Shown here piece after piece: positions 35,044 through 42,782 of a stretch of DNA of 64,000 nucleotides. The position numbers and the translations under genes were made by a program. Location of the stretch: NCBI RefSeq assembly GCF_038051945.1, contig NZ_CP150302.1, forward strand, positions 6,696,001 through 6,760,000, in the 5' to 3' direction. The notes under the pieces are model-generated. The model was not told the origin of the DNA, did not search any database, and saw only the letters and a list, made by a program, of their open reading frames with translations. This DNA comes from Paenibacillus sp. FSL H3-0469 (lineage in GTDB: Bacteria > Bacillota > Bacilli > Paenibacillales > Paenibacillaceae). Every line of letters starts with the position of its first letter. The stretch's first letter is position 1.

Positions 35044-36858
35044 ATGCTTAAAGACTGGGCTTCTATTCTGGACAACGCGCTGTCAGGCGAAAGTACGTAT
35101 AGAGCGTTGTTCGATCATCATCCGGACTTCATCATTGTGCTGGACAGGCAGGGGCGGTACAGGGACAGCAACCGGATGTTAAGTGCCGAGGAGGCAGGCA
35201 TACTGAACGAATGCCGGATGCATCCGCCCGGTGAGGTATATTTCGCATCTGCCCTGGCCGGGATTACATCAAGCTTCGGGCTGGAATTGGAAGCTGCGGA
35301 AGGACACGAATGGACGGGCAGAGGGGCCGGCGGTGCGCGGAATGCCGACGGTACCGGAGGTACGGAAAGTGTAGTAAGTGCTGGTGCTGGGGGTGCGGGA
35401 AGTGCTAGTGCTGGAAATGCGGGAAGTGCTGGTGCTGGAAGTACTGGTATGGGAGGTGCCGGGCATGCAGTTGTTACGGTACGCTATGTGCCGCTTCACA
35501 CAGACGAAGGCATTGCCGGTGTATTCGCTATCCTCCATGATCCCGCGAACCGGCCCCTTTCCAGTCTGCTGCATAGCTGGGTGAGCATGAGCAGCAGCCT
35601 TGCGGCAGGCGCTGACCGGACTGTGCAGGGAGGAGACGGGGATTCTGCGTATGCGGATGAAATGGCTGCCACGAAGGATGACGATGAGCTGCCGCAGGCT
35701 GAATTCATCTTCGAGATGGCTGAGGACAAACGGCTTAGCCTAATTCTGAACTCTGTCTCTGCCGGAATCTTCGGCCTGGACAACCTCGGCAGGACCATCT
35801 TCATTAACCGTGAAGGGGCACAGATGCTGGGCTACGAGCCGTCAGAGCTGACCGGGCTGCCCATGATGGAGATGATCCATTCTCTGCATGGAGGTGCGCC
35901 CCGCCATTCCCTGCTGGAGTGCCCCATTGTGCTTACCCTGCAAGACGGAGTTACCCGCAGCCTGGCGGATGAAGTCTTCTGGCGCAAGGATGGAACCAGC
36001 TTCTTCGTGAATTACCGGATCGCTCCGCTGCTGGACCGGGGGATGATCTGCGGTGTGGTTATTTCCTTCAGCGATATTACGAACGAACGGGAGGTTCTTC
36101 GCGCCAAGGAATCAGCAGAGCGGGCTGCACAGGCCAAGTCGGATTTCCTGGCGATGATGAGTCATGAGATCCGCACGCCGATGAACGGAATGATCGGCAT
36201 GGCCGACCTGCTGCTGGAAACCGAGCTTGAGGAGGAACAGCGCAGCTATGCCGAGATTCTGCGCAGCAGCAGCTACAGTCTGCTGCAGATCCTCAATGAC
36301 ATCCTCGATTTCAGCAAAATGGAGGCCGGCAAGATGCCGCTGCAATCCGAACGCTTCGATCTGCGGGAGATGATGGAGGGCATCATTGATCTGTTCACTC
36401 CGAAGGCGGAGGAGAAGAAGCTCTCCCTGCGCTGGTGGGCAGATACCAGTGTGCCGGACATCGTCACGACCGATCCGAGCCGGCTGCGCCAGATTATCGT
36501 CAATCTGGTCGGCAACGCGCTGAAATTCACTGATCGCGGCAGTGTTACCTTGTCAGTCAAGAACATCCCGCTGCCTGCCTCAACGGAATATCTGCTGGAG
36601 TTCTCGGTCCGCGATACCGGCGTAGGGATTGCCGACAGCAAGCTGAATCTGCTCTTCCAGTCCTTCTCCCAGCTGCATCCGTCCATTAACCGCAAATACG
36701 GCGGGACCGGACTGGGACTTGCCATCTGCAAGCAGCTCGTGGAGCTGATGGGCGGAACGATCTTCGTGGAGAGCGAGGAGGACCGGGGATCGATCTTCCG
36801 GTTCATGCTGCCTTTTATGAAGGAAGAGCCGGAGCCCGAATACACTCCTGAGGCTTAG
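35044..36858 (+). CDS. Soluble PAS-domain sensor histidine kinase with Gly/Ala/Ser-rich insert
   Basis: 604 residues from the ATG at 35044, after GGAGGAGGTGGGCT; an upstream in-frame TTG is ignored. No membrane segment. PAS 1 (about 18-180) starts YRALFDHHPDFIIVLDRQGRY but is split by a low-complexity stretch at about 93-140 made of GAG, GSA and NAG units. PAS 2 (about 235-360) is intact (LILNSVSAGIFGLDNLGRTIFINREGAQMLGYEPSEL). HisKA has His374 in MMSHEIRTPMNGMIG, the form typical of hybrid kinases, but no receiver domain follows. The ATPase domain has NLVGNALKFTDRG, DTGVGI and GGTGLGLAICKQL. No partner regulator is adjacent. Confidence 0.9.
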   Translation: MLKDWASILDNALSGESTYRALFDHHPDFIIVLDRQGRYRDSNRMLSAEEAGILNECRMHPPGEVYFASALAGITSSFGLELEAAEGHEWTGRGAGGARNADGTGGTESVVSAGAGGAGSASAGNAGSAGAGSTGMGGAGHAVVTVRYVPLHTDEGIAGVFAILHDPANRPLSSLLHSWVSMSSSLAAGADRTVQGGDGDSAYADEMAATKDDDELPQAEFIFEMAEDKRLSLILNSVSAGIFGLDNLGRTIFINREGAQMLGYEPSELTGLPMMEMIHSLHGGAPRHSLLECPIVLTLQDGVTRSLADEVFWRKDGTSFFVNYRIAPLLDRGMICGVVISFSDITNEREVLRAKESAERAAQAKSDFLAMMSHEIRTPMNGMIGMADLLLETELEEEQRSYAEILRSSSYSLLQILNDILDFSKMEAGKMPLQSERFDLREMMEGIIDLFTPKAEEKKLSLRWWADTSVPDIVTTDPSRLRQIIVNLVGNALKFTDRGSVTLSVKNIPLPASTEYLLEFSVRDTGVGIADSKLNLLFQSFSQLHPSINRKYGGTGLGLAICKQLVELMGGTIFVESEEDRGSIFRFMLPFMKEEPEPEYTPEA

Positions 36859-36931
36859 CCGGGGCCGGGGCTGACGCTCACTTGTGTTCACGTTTATCGA
36901 GTCAAGCAGCTGTATTCTCAACTATCAAGCC

Positions 36932-36973
36932 AGATAACCCGCTCCCCAAGATACAGTGGGAGCGGGTTATCTC
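36932..36973 (+). terminator. Terminator hairpin after the PAS kinase
   Basis: AGATAACCCGCTCCC pairs perfectly with GGGAGCGGGTTATCT around a 12-base loop. The following T content is low (CTGTGTGTT), so it may act mainly as an mRNA end stabiliser. Confidence 0.7.
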
Positions 36974-37070
36974 TGTGTGTTATATCCACTCTAACGCATG
37001 GGCAGCGCAAACCATTGGATTTTCTCCACTTGCTTATCTTCGATAGGCTCTTAGTAGGATAGCAGTTGGA

Positions 37071-37149
37071 AAATCAGCACTTAATTTAGGCCAATTCAGC
37101 CTAAAAGGTAAAATCATCAATTTTAGTTGCTGTTTTTCCACTTGTTGCT
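37071..37149. repeat. Intergenic imperfect inverted repeat
   Basis: AGCAGTTGGAAAATCAGCA and, about 40 bases on in inverted orientation, TGCTGTTTTTCCACTTGTTGCT form long imperfect arms. A smaller palindrome TTAGGC-N7-GCCTAA sits between them. A further related segment (GCTGCGTTTTTCCATTTGCT) follows at about 37180-37199. This looks like a small non-coding palindromic element, not a gene. Confidence 0.6.
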
Positions 37150-37346
37150 CCATGATCCGCTGAATCCGGCGAAATAAGCTGCGTTTTTCCATTTGCTTGC
37201 TGGCAACGGCCATCTTCTTCTCTCAGACTTCTTGGTTCATTTGTAAGAATTTATTTGGCGCAGCCGTTCTGCATGTTGCATTATAAGTGGATTATAGTAG
37301 AATCAGAAAGTGTCATTTCCAAATTCTTCTTATAAGGGGGAGTAAC

Positions 37347-38147
37347 ATGCAAGAGCAGATGTCACGTACGAATAAGGCGGCTTGGGAGACAAAAGCGTAT
37401 CAGGCTTGGACACACTATCATGGTTCGCCTGGGGAGCTTGCAGTGCAGCTGCAGCAGGACCCCGCACATACGCTGCGGTATTGGCTCAAGTACACAGGCG
37501 ATCCTTCAGGCTTGAAGGTGCTAAATCTGCTCGGTTCTCACGGCAGGAAGGCGATTTGCTTCGCCTTGCTGGGGGCAGAGGTCACCGTCGTGGATATCTC
37601 GGAAGAGAACCGCTTATATGCCCTGGAAGTAGCGGAGTCGGCAGGGGTGAGGCTGAACTACCTTTGTGCAGACGTCATGAATATTCCCGAAGAAGAAGCC
37701 TTGGGAACGTTCGATGTGGTGCTGATGGAGTTTGGAATTTTGCATTATTTCGCAGATTTGAATGAGGTGTTTGCCTTGGTCCGCAGGCGGCTGAAGGCAA
37801 ATGGACGGCTCCTGCTGACCGATTTCCATCCGTTCGCCAGGGCATGGCTGACCACTAAGACGCTTCAGCATCCCACCGGCAATTATTTTGACGATACGCT
37901 TAGAGAAAGTGAAATTGCATTCGCCAAGCTGCTTCCTGAAGGGGAGCGTTCCGGCTTAGGGCAAGTGGTGGTGCGGAGCTGGACGTTGGGGGATATCCTG
38001 ACCTCTGTCGCTTCGCAAGGGTTATCTATCCGTGCCTTTGAAGAAATCAAGAGTGCCGAGCATTCGGGATTCCCCGAATTCTACACGCTGGTTGCCGATG
38101 CTACTGAGGTGCAGTTGAGCCCGTTATATCCCGATAGGACAACATAG
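37347..38147 (+). CDS. SAM-dependent methyltransferase
   Basis: 266 residues from the ATG at 37347, after AAGGGGGAGTAAC. Class I methyltransferase fold: SAM motif I LKVLNLLGSHGRKAICFALLGAEVTVVD, motif II acidic residue in VVDISEENRLYA, then YLCADVMNIP, FDVVLMEFGILHYF (motif IV) and GRLLLTDFHPF. The glycine motif is atypical (LLGSHGRK rather than GCGTG), as in several Bacillota small-molecule methyltransferases. The acceptor is unknown. Single gene followed by a strong terminator. Confidence 0.85.
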   Translation: MQEQMSRTNKAAWETKAYQAWTHYHGSPGELAVQLQQDPAHTLRYWLKYTGDPSGLKVLNLLGSHGRKAICFALLGAEVTVVDISEENRLYALEVAESAGVRLNYLCADVMNIPEEEALGTFDVVLMEFGILHYFADLNEVFALVRRRLKANGRLLLTDFHPFARAWLTTKTLQHPTGNYFDDTLRESEIAFAKLLPEGERSGLGQVVVRSWTLGDILTSVASQGLSIRAFEEIKSAEHSGFPEFYTLVADATEVQLSPLYPDRTT

Positions 38148-38159
38148 TACTATGTTCTA

Positions 38160-38203
38160 AACAAGAAACAGCAGGTCCCCCGGGAGGCCTGCTGTTTCTT
38201 GTT
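38160..38203. terminator. Terminator after the methyltransferase gene
   Basis: Perfect 16-bp stem AACAAGAAACAGCAGG with CCTGCTGTTTCTTGTT around a 12-base loop. It can act in both directions and also lies 78 bases beyond the convergent DegV gene. Confidence 0.85.
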
Positions 38204-38281
38204 GACAGAATGTAATCGAGCAAGCCATGCAATCGGGGCAGCCACTACCGGACTTGATGCCTGCTACTGGCCCCACCCGCT

Positions 38282-39127
38282 CTAGCGCATATACATCAGA
38301 CCTACCGTAGCAGGTCCGCAGTGACTCCCGATTACACACCCGGCATGAATGACAGCAATTTCCTCGACACCGGTCTGCGCGCGCAGCGCGGTCTCCAGCA
38401 TCTTGGCATCCTCTTCTGCCAGCGTATGGGCAATAATGAGCAGCTCCTTGTCCATATCGGCGGCATTCGCCAGCGCATGATGGAGCATCTGCTCTACCGC
38501 TTTTTCCTTCTTACCGCGGATGCGGGCAACGGGGACGATGGCCCCGTCCACCAGCCGGAGAACCGGACGGATCTTCAGCAGGCTGCCGATGAAGTTCTGC
38601 ATGCCCGAGCAGCGTCCGCCCATGTATAAGTAGTCCAGCGTATCGACCACGAATTCCGATTCCACCCGGTTACGGGCTTCGGTAATCATCGCTGCGATGT
38701 TGGCAGCGCTCTCGCCTTTGGCTGCGGCACGGGCAGCCTTCATGACCAGCAGCGCGATTCCGCCGCATAAGGTCTCAGAATCTACGACATGCACCCGGCC
38801 CTCCGGGAATTCACCCGCTGCCAGCAGTGCATTCTGATATGTAGAGGATAGAGCAGACGACAGGCTGATGTATACGATATCATGGCCGCTGTCGATCACC
38901 GGCTGAAAAGCAGTGATGAAGTCACCAGGGGAAGGGGCGGCTGTCTTGGGCAGAGCACCTTTTGCGGCCACCCGGCGGTATACTTCCTCAGGGGTAATCT
39001 CTACCCCATCCTTGAATGTGCCGTCCTCAAAGACGACATATAACGGAACAATGCCGATATCATACGTGTCCTTCCAGCCTTGCGGCAAATCGGAAGTGCT
39101 GTCTGAAAAGATTCTTACGATAGACAT
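38282..39127 (-). CDS. DegV family fatty-acid-binding protein
   Basis: 281 residues from the ATG at 39127, after GAAGGAGATATTC; a longer frame to 39187 has no ribosome site. Conserved DegV features: FSDSTSDLP at the N-terminus, then KTAAPSPGDF, ISLSSALSSTYQNALLAA (fatty-acid head-group contact region), VDSETLCGGIALLV, and the closing HAGCVIGSHCGPATVGLMY. DegV proteins (FakB type) deliver exogenous fatty acids to the kinase FakA; many genomes hold several copies of unknown specificity. No fakA-like gene is near. Confidence 0.93.
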   Translation of the reverse strand: MSIVRIFSDSTSDLPQGWKDTYDIGIVPLYVVFEDGTFKDGVEITPEEVYRRVAAKGALPKTAAPSPGDFITAFQPVIDSGHDIVYISLSSALSSTYQNALLAAGEFPEGRVHVVDSETLCGGIALLVMKAARAAAKGESAANIAAMITEARNRVESEFVVDTLDYLYMGGRCSGMQNFIGSLLKIRPVLRLVDGAIVPVARIRGKKEKAVEQMLHHALANAADMDKELLIIAHTLAEEDAKMLETALRAQTGVEEIAVIHAGCVIGSHCGPATVGLMYMR

Positions 39128-39264
39128 GAATATCTCCTTCACCGATCTCGGATGAGAATACACTAGATTAAGAAAACTATAATCCATTTATTATACCAAG
39201 CTTGTGGTGAATCTCAAAACAAAAAAATGTAACCGGACAGACATACAACGCCCCCGCCCATGCC

Positions 39265-39303
39265 AAAACGGCCTCACCGTCCATGTTAGACAGCGAAGCC
39301 GTT
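39265..39303 (-). terminator. Candidate terminator after the GyrI-AraC gene
   Basis: On the minus strand AACGGCTTCGCTGTC pairs imperfectly with GGACGGTGAGGCCGTT and is followed by TTTT. It is 28 bases past the stop codon. Confidence 0.65.
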
Positions 39304-39330
39304 CCCGGATACCACATCCAGCCTTGCAGC

Positions 39331-40191
39331 TTATTTCTTCATTACCGGAATCCATACTTCACAGACATAATCCTCTGAATTCGTATCGCCGGGCGGGTAT
39401 AGCTCGATCTCAGGTCCGCCGGTATGCTCGTAGCCGGTTCCCGGGAACCATTCCTGATAGATACGCTGCCAAACCCCTTGAATCGCATGCGGCAAGGCAC
39501 CTTCGGACCGGAATACGGCCCAGCTGGCAGCCGGAATGACAGTGGTCTCATAACCTTGAGCATCTGTCTGAGGAGTACCTTCGACACCGATCCAATAGGT
39601 AAGCTGTTCCTTTTTCATATCCATATTCGTGCAGATGCCAAGCCATTCGCGGGAGGCGCTAAGCTCAATCAGCTTGTCGGAAGTGCCGTCCTCATTGCAT
39701 TCGTCCCAGAACTGCGGGATTCTGCGGAAATTCTCCCCGTCCCGGGTAGTTACCTCTATTGATTTGCCGATGACGGTAAAAGCTGGTTTATCCACGATTT
39801 TGTAGTCCATGTCCTGATCTCCCTTCAATGATAGGTGGAATGAGATACGGGGAAAGGCTTTGAGCTGGACGCCTGACTTACGCGCAGCCGAAGGGGTAAT
39901 CCCATGGGCTTTACGGAACGCCTTGGCGAAGGACTCCGGCGAATCATATCCGTATTTCAGCGCCACATCCAGCACACGGATCTTGGATACGGCCAGCTCC
40001 TGGGCGGCCAGTGTCAATCTGCGCTTGCGGATATAGTCCGCCACAGTGAAGCCGGTCAGCATACTGAACATGCGCTGGAAGTGGAACGGTGAGACAAAGG
40101 CCACCTCAGCCACTTCCTCAATGCGCAGCGTTTCAGTCATTTTCAGCTCCATATAATCCAGTGCATTCTTCATTCGGATCAGCCATTCCAA
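39331..40191 (-). CDS. AraC family regulator with GyrI-like effector-binding domain
   Basis: 286 residues. Unlike the two sugar-type AraC proteins here, the DNA-binding half comes first (residues 8-105): LRIEEVAEVAFVSPFHFQRMFSMLTGFTVADYIRKRRLTLAAQELA and VLDVALKYGYDSPESFAKAFRKAHGITPSAARK. The C-terminal half (125-286) is a GyrI-like multidrug-binding domain (MDYKIVDKPAFTVIGKS, WAVFRSEG, IYQEWFPGTGY, CEVWIPV). This is the Rob/BltR-like layout, and such proteins answer to small hydrophobic or cationic compounds. GGGGAG lies eight bases before the ATG. No efflux gene is adjacent. Confidence 0.92.
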   Translation of the reverse strand: MEWLIRMKNALDYMELKMTETLRIEEVAEVAFVSPFHFQRMFSMLTGFTVADYIRKRRLTLAAQELAVSKIRVLDVALKYGYDSPESFAKAFRKAHGITPSAARKSGVQLKAFPRISFHLSLKGDQDMDYKIVDKPAFTVIGKSIEVTTRDGENFRRIPQFWDECNEDGTSDKLIELSASREWLGICTNMDMKKEQLTYWIGVEGTPQTDAQGYETTVIPAASWAVFRSEGALPHAIQGVWQRIYQEWFPGTGYEHTGGPEIELYPPGDTNSEDYVCEVWIPVMKK

Positions 40192-40335
40192 AGCTCCCCA
40201 TCTCCTTCTGAAATCATCCTATCACGCCACCGCACGTATGTTCCTGTTATTCTCTGCTCATTAGTGACAGGTTTCGTCCGGCAGTCTGTCCATCTATGAT
40301 GCCATGGATGAAGGGATTTGTCAGCCTTCGTTACG

Positions 40336-42021
40336 CTAACCGATCCGGCAGACTCTGGCCTCGTATGGGCGAAGGGTACTGCGGTCCATGGCTGCTGGCT
40401 CCTCTGGATAATTTCCGATGATCGTTTCGTTGACGGCATTCAGCTCCTCTGTAAGCCCTATAGTCTGCGGGGCATCACTGAAGTTAAGCAGGATCAGCCA
40501 CTTTTCACCTTCCAGGGTGCGGGTATAGGCATAGATATATTCATGCTCCGGCAGCAGCAGATCATAATCGCCATAGACCATAATCAGATGCTGCTTACGC
40601 AGCTTAATCAACTGCTGATAATAGTAAAAGACGGAGTCCTGATCAGCCAGCGCCTGCTCCACATTGATCTCCGTATAGCGCGGATTGACCTTCAGCCACG
40701 GGGTTCCATCGGTGAATCCGGCATTGCTGGAGGCGTCCCACTGCATCGGCGTGCGGGCATTGTCGCGGCCTTTGGTATGAATCGCCTGAAGAATGGTGTC
40801 GTGGTCTGCGCCGCCTTCGGTCACCTTTTCCCGGTACATATTGAGAATCTCGATATCCTTATAGTCATCAAGCGTGGGGAACTTTACATTAGTCATGCCA
40901 ATTTCCTCGCCCTGATAGATGTAAGGCGTACCTTTGAGCGTGTGCAGCAGGGTAGCCAGCATTTTGGCCGATTGCACGCGGTATTTGCCGTCGTCTCCGA
41001 ACCGGGAGACCATCCGCGGCTGATCGTGGTTGTTGAGATAGAGGCTGTTCCAGCCCTTGTCTGCAAGCCCCACCTGCCATTTATGCAAAATATCCCGCAG
41101 CCCCTTCAGCGTCCACGGCACCACATTCCACTTCCCGCCCGGGCCGGAGTCCACGTCCATATGCTCAAACTGGAAAACCATCTGCAGCTCATGGCGGTCT
41201 TCGTCCGTGTAGAGAATGGCGTCCTCGACAGTGGCTCCCGGCGTCTCTCCTACGGTCATTACGTCATATTTGGACAGTACCTCACGGTTCATCTCCTGCA
41301 AATATTCATGGACCCGGGGGCCGTTCATGTAGTACTCTCCGCCGCCCGCCAGCTCGCCCGGGGCCAGATCCTCATGCTGCACCGAAGGCAGGCCGTCCAC
41401 CTTGGAGATCAGGTTAATGACATCCATCCGCAGCCCGTCGACACCCTTGTCGAGCCAGAAGGCAATCATTTTGTAAAGCGCCTCACGCAGCCGCGGATTC
41501 TCCCAGTTCAGATCCGGCTGCTTGCGCGAGAACAGGTGGAGATAATATTCGCCGGTCGCCTCATCCCGCTCCCAGGCGGGTCCGCTGAAGATGGAGCTCC
41601 AGTTGTTCGGCAACGCGCCGTCCGGTCCGCCGGGACGCCAGATGTAATAATCCCGGTAGGGATTATCCTTCGAAGAGCGGGATTCCGCGAACCAGGCGTG
41701 CTCGTCCGAGGAATGGTTGATGACAAGATCCATCATCAGCTTCATGCCGCGTTCATGCAGTCCGGCCAGCAGCTCCTCCCAGTCCCGCAGCGTGCCGAAC
41801 TCATCCATAATATCCTCGTAATCGCTAATATCGTAACCATTGTCATCGTTCGGCGATTTGTAGACCGGCGACAGCCAGACGACGGTAACGCCCAGCTTTT
41901 GCAGATAATCCAGCCGGGAGACGATACCTTGCAGATCACCGATGCCGTCTCCGTTGCTGTCCTGGAAGCTGCGCGGGTAGATCTGGTAGACTACGGCTTC
42001 TTTCCAAAAGGTTCTTTTCAT
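40336..42021 (-). CDS. GH13 oligo-1,6-glucosidase/alpha-glucosidase
   Basis: 561 residues, cytoplasmic. (beta/alpha)8 barrel with KEAVVYQIYPRSFQDSNGDGIGDLQGI, the nucleophile Asp200 in DGLRMDVIN, acid/base Glu259 in TVGETPG and transition-state Asp333 in NNHDQPR. The DVIN after the nucleophile (Val where alpha-1,4-specific enzymes have Thr) fits the alpha-1,6-cleaving branch, as in MalL-type oligo-1,6-glucosidases. It would debranch isomaltose and panose left after starch breakdown. Start ATG follows GAAGGAGCG. Its 5' end abuts the divergent HAD gene; the intervening gap is only 63 bases. Confidence 0.93.
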   Translation of the reverse strand: MKRTFWKEAVVYQIYPRSFQDSNGDGIGDLQGIVSRLDYLQKLGVTVVWLSPVYKSPNDDNGYDISDYEDIMDEFGTLRDWEELLAGLHERGMKLMMDLVINHSSDEHAWFAESRSSKDNPYRDYYIWRPGGPDGALPNNWSSIFSGPAWERDEATGEYYLHLFSRKQPDLNWENPRLREALYKMIAFWLDKGVDGLRMDVINLISKVDGLPSVQHEDLAPGELAGGGEYYMNGPRVHEYLQEMNREVLSKYDVMTVGETPGATVEDAILYTDEDRHELQMVFQFEHMDVDSGPGGKWNVVPWTLKGLRDILHKWQVGLADKGWNSLYLNNHDQPRMVSRFGDDGKYRVQSAKMLATLLHTLKGTPYIYQGEEIGMTNVKFPTLDDYKDIEILNMYREKVTEGGADHDTILQAIHTKGRDNARTPMQWDASSNAGFTDGTPWLKVNPRYTEINVEQALADQDSVFYYYQQLIKLRKQHLIMVYGDYDLLLPEHEYIYAYTRTLEGEKWLILLNFSDAPQTIGLTEELNAVNETIIGNYPEEPAAMDRSTLRPYEARVCRIG

Positions 42022-42084
42022 TGGGGAACGCTCCTTCTATGGTATATTCATTTTAATAGGCTACAAGAAAAGGAAGTGATTGAA

Positions 42085-42777
42085 CTGACAATCCAAGCGG
42101 TTCTTTTTGATTTGGATGGAACACTGCTGGACCGTGACACCTCTCTGTTAAAGTTTGTCCAAGATCAATACCGGCGCTACCCGGAACTTCAAACCGTTGA
42201 TCATGAGCTGTTTGTCCAGCGCTTCATCGAGCTTGATAATCACGGTTACCTATGGAAGGACAAAGTTTATCAACAGCTCATACAAGAGTTTTCTATTCCA
42301 AAGCTGGACTGGAGCTCACTGCTCAATGATTACGTATACAACTTCCAGCAACATTGTTCAGGTTACCCGAATTTGTTAGCTATGCTTACTGAGCTCAAGA
42401 ATCATGGTCTGAAGATTGCGTTAATCTCGAATGGTTATGGCCAATTTCAATACGATAATTTCAAGGCCTTGAACATCGGGCATTTATTCGATGAGGTGCT
42501 TATCTCCGAATGGGAGGGACTGCGCAAGCCAGATCCGGCTATTTTCCATCGCGCTTTGACCCGGTTGGGTGTAGCCGCAGAGCATGCTATTTTTGTTGGC
42601 GATCATCCGGATAACGATATACGTGCGAGCCGCGAAGCAGGAATGAAGGCTGTCTGGAAACGGAATGATCCGTTTGTCACAGTGGTCGAAGCGGATGCTG
42701 TCATTGATGATTTGGCAGAATTAGTGGAGCTCTTATTGAAAAAAAGCCCCGAAGAAGCCAAATATCTTCGGGGCTGA
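42085..42777 (+). CDS. HAD-family hydrolase (phosphatase-like)
   Basis: 230 residues. HAD motifs: VLFDLDGTLLDRD (nucleophile and acid Asp), LISNGYG (Thr/Ser motif), RKPDPAIF (Lys) and FVGDHPDNDIRA (Asp pair), with a helical cap between. The start is unusual: AAAGGAAGTGAT matches the anti-Shine-Dalgarno tail with one mismatch, and the best-spaced in-frame codon is CTG at 42085 (seven bases after the core). GTG at 42076 is inside the Shine-Dalgarno match, and no ATG or TTG fits. The 3' end of the coding region doubles as the terminator of the convergent malP gene. Likely a sugar-phosphate phosphatase. Confidence 0.8.
   Translation: MTIQAVLFDLDGTLLDRDTSLLKFVQDQYRRYPELQTVDHELFVQRFIELDNHGYLWKDKVYQQLIQEFSIPKLDWSSLLNDYVYNFQQHCSGYPNLLAMLTELKNHGLKIALISNGYGQFQYDNFKALNIGHLFDEVLISEWEGLRKPDPAIFHRALTRLGVAAEHAIFVGDHPDNDIRASREAGMKAVWKRNDPFVTVVEADAVIDDLAELVELLLKKSPEEAKYLRG
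42739..42775 (-). terminator. malP terminator inside the HAD gene
   Basis: On the minus strand AGCCCCGAAGA pairs with TCTTCGGGGCT (perfect 11-bp stem), followed by a run of T. The hairpin lies within the last 13 codons of the convergent HAD gene, so those codons serve two purposes. Confidence 0.85.
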
Positions 42778-42782
42778 TCAAA

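Larger units (their letters stand above)
36859..37346. other. Gene-free gap between PAS kinase and methyltransferase
   Basis: Contains a strong hairpin at 36932-36973 and a structured inverted repeat at 37071-37149 (both listed separately). The rest is AT-rich and without a credible gene. The last 60 bases before the methyltransferase carry TTATAG-type sequences that could be a weak promoter. Confidence 0.6.

Noticed and set aside
40318..42060. N-terminal 580 codons of a long plus-strand frame ending in the HAD gene
   Set aside because: This part is the antisense of the GH13 gene; only the last 230 codons show HAD motifs and a ribosome site.
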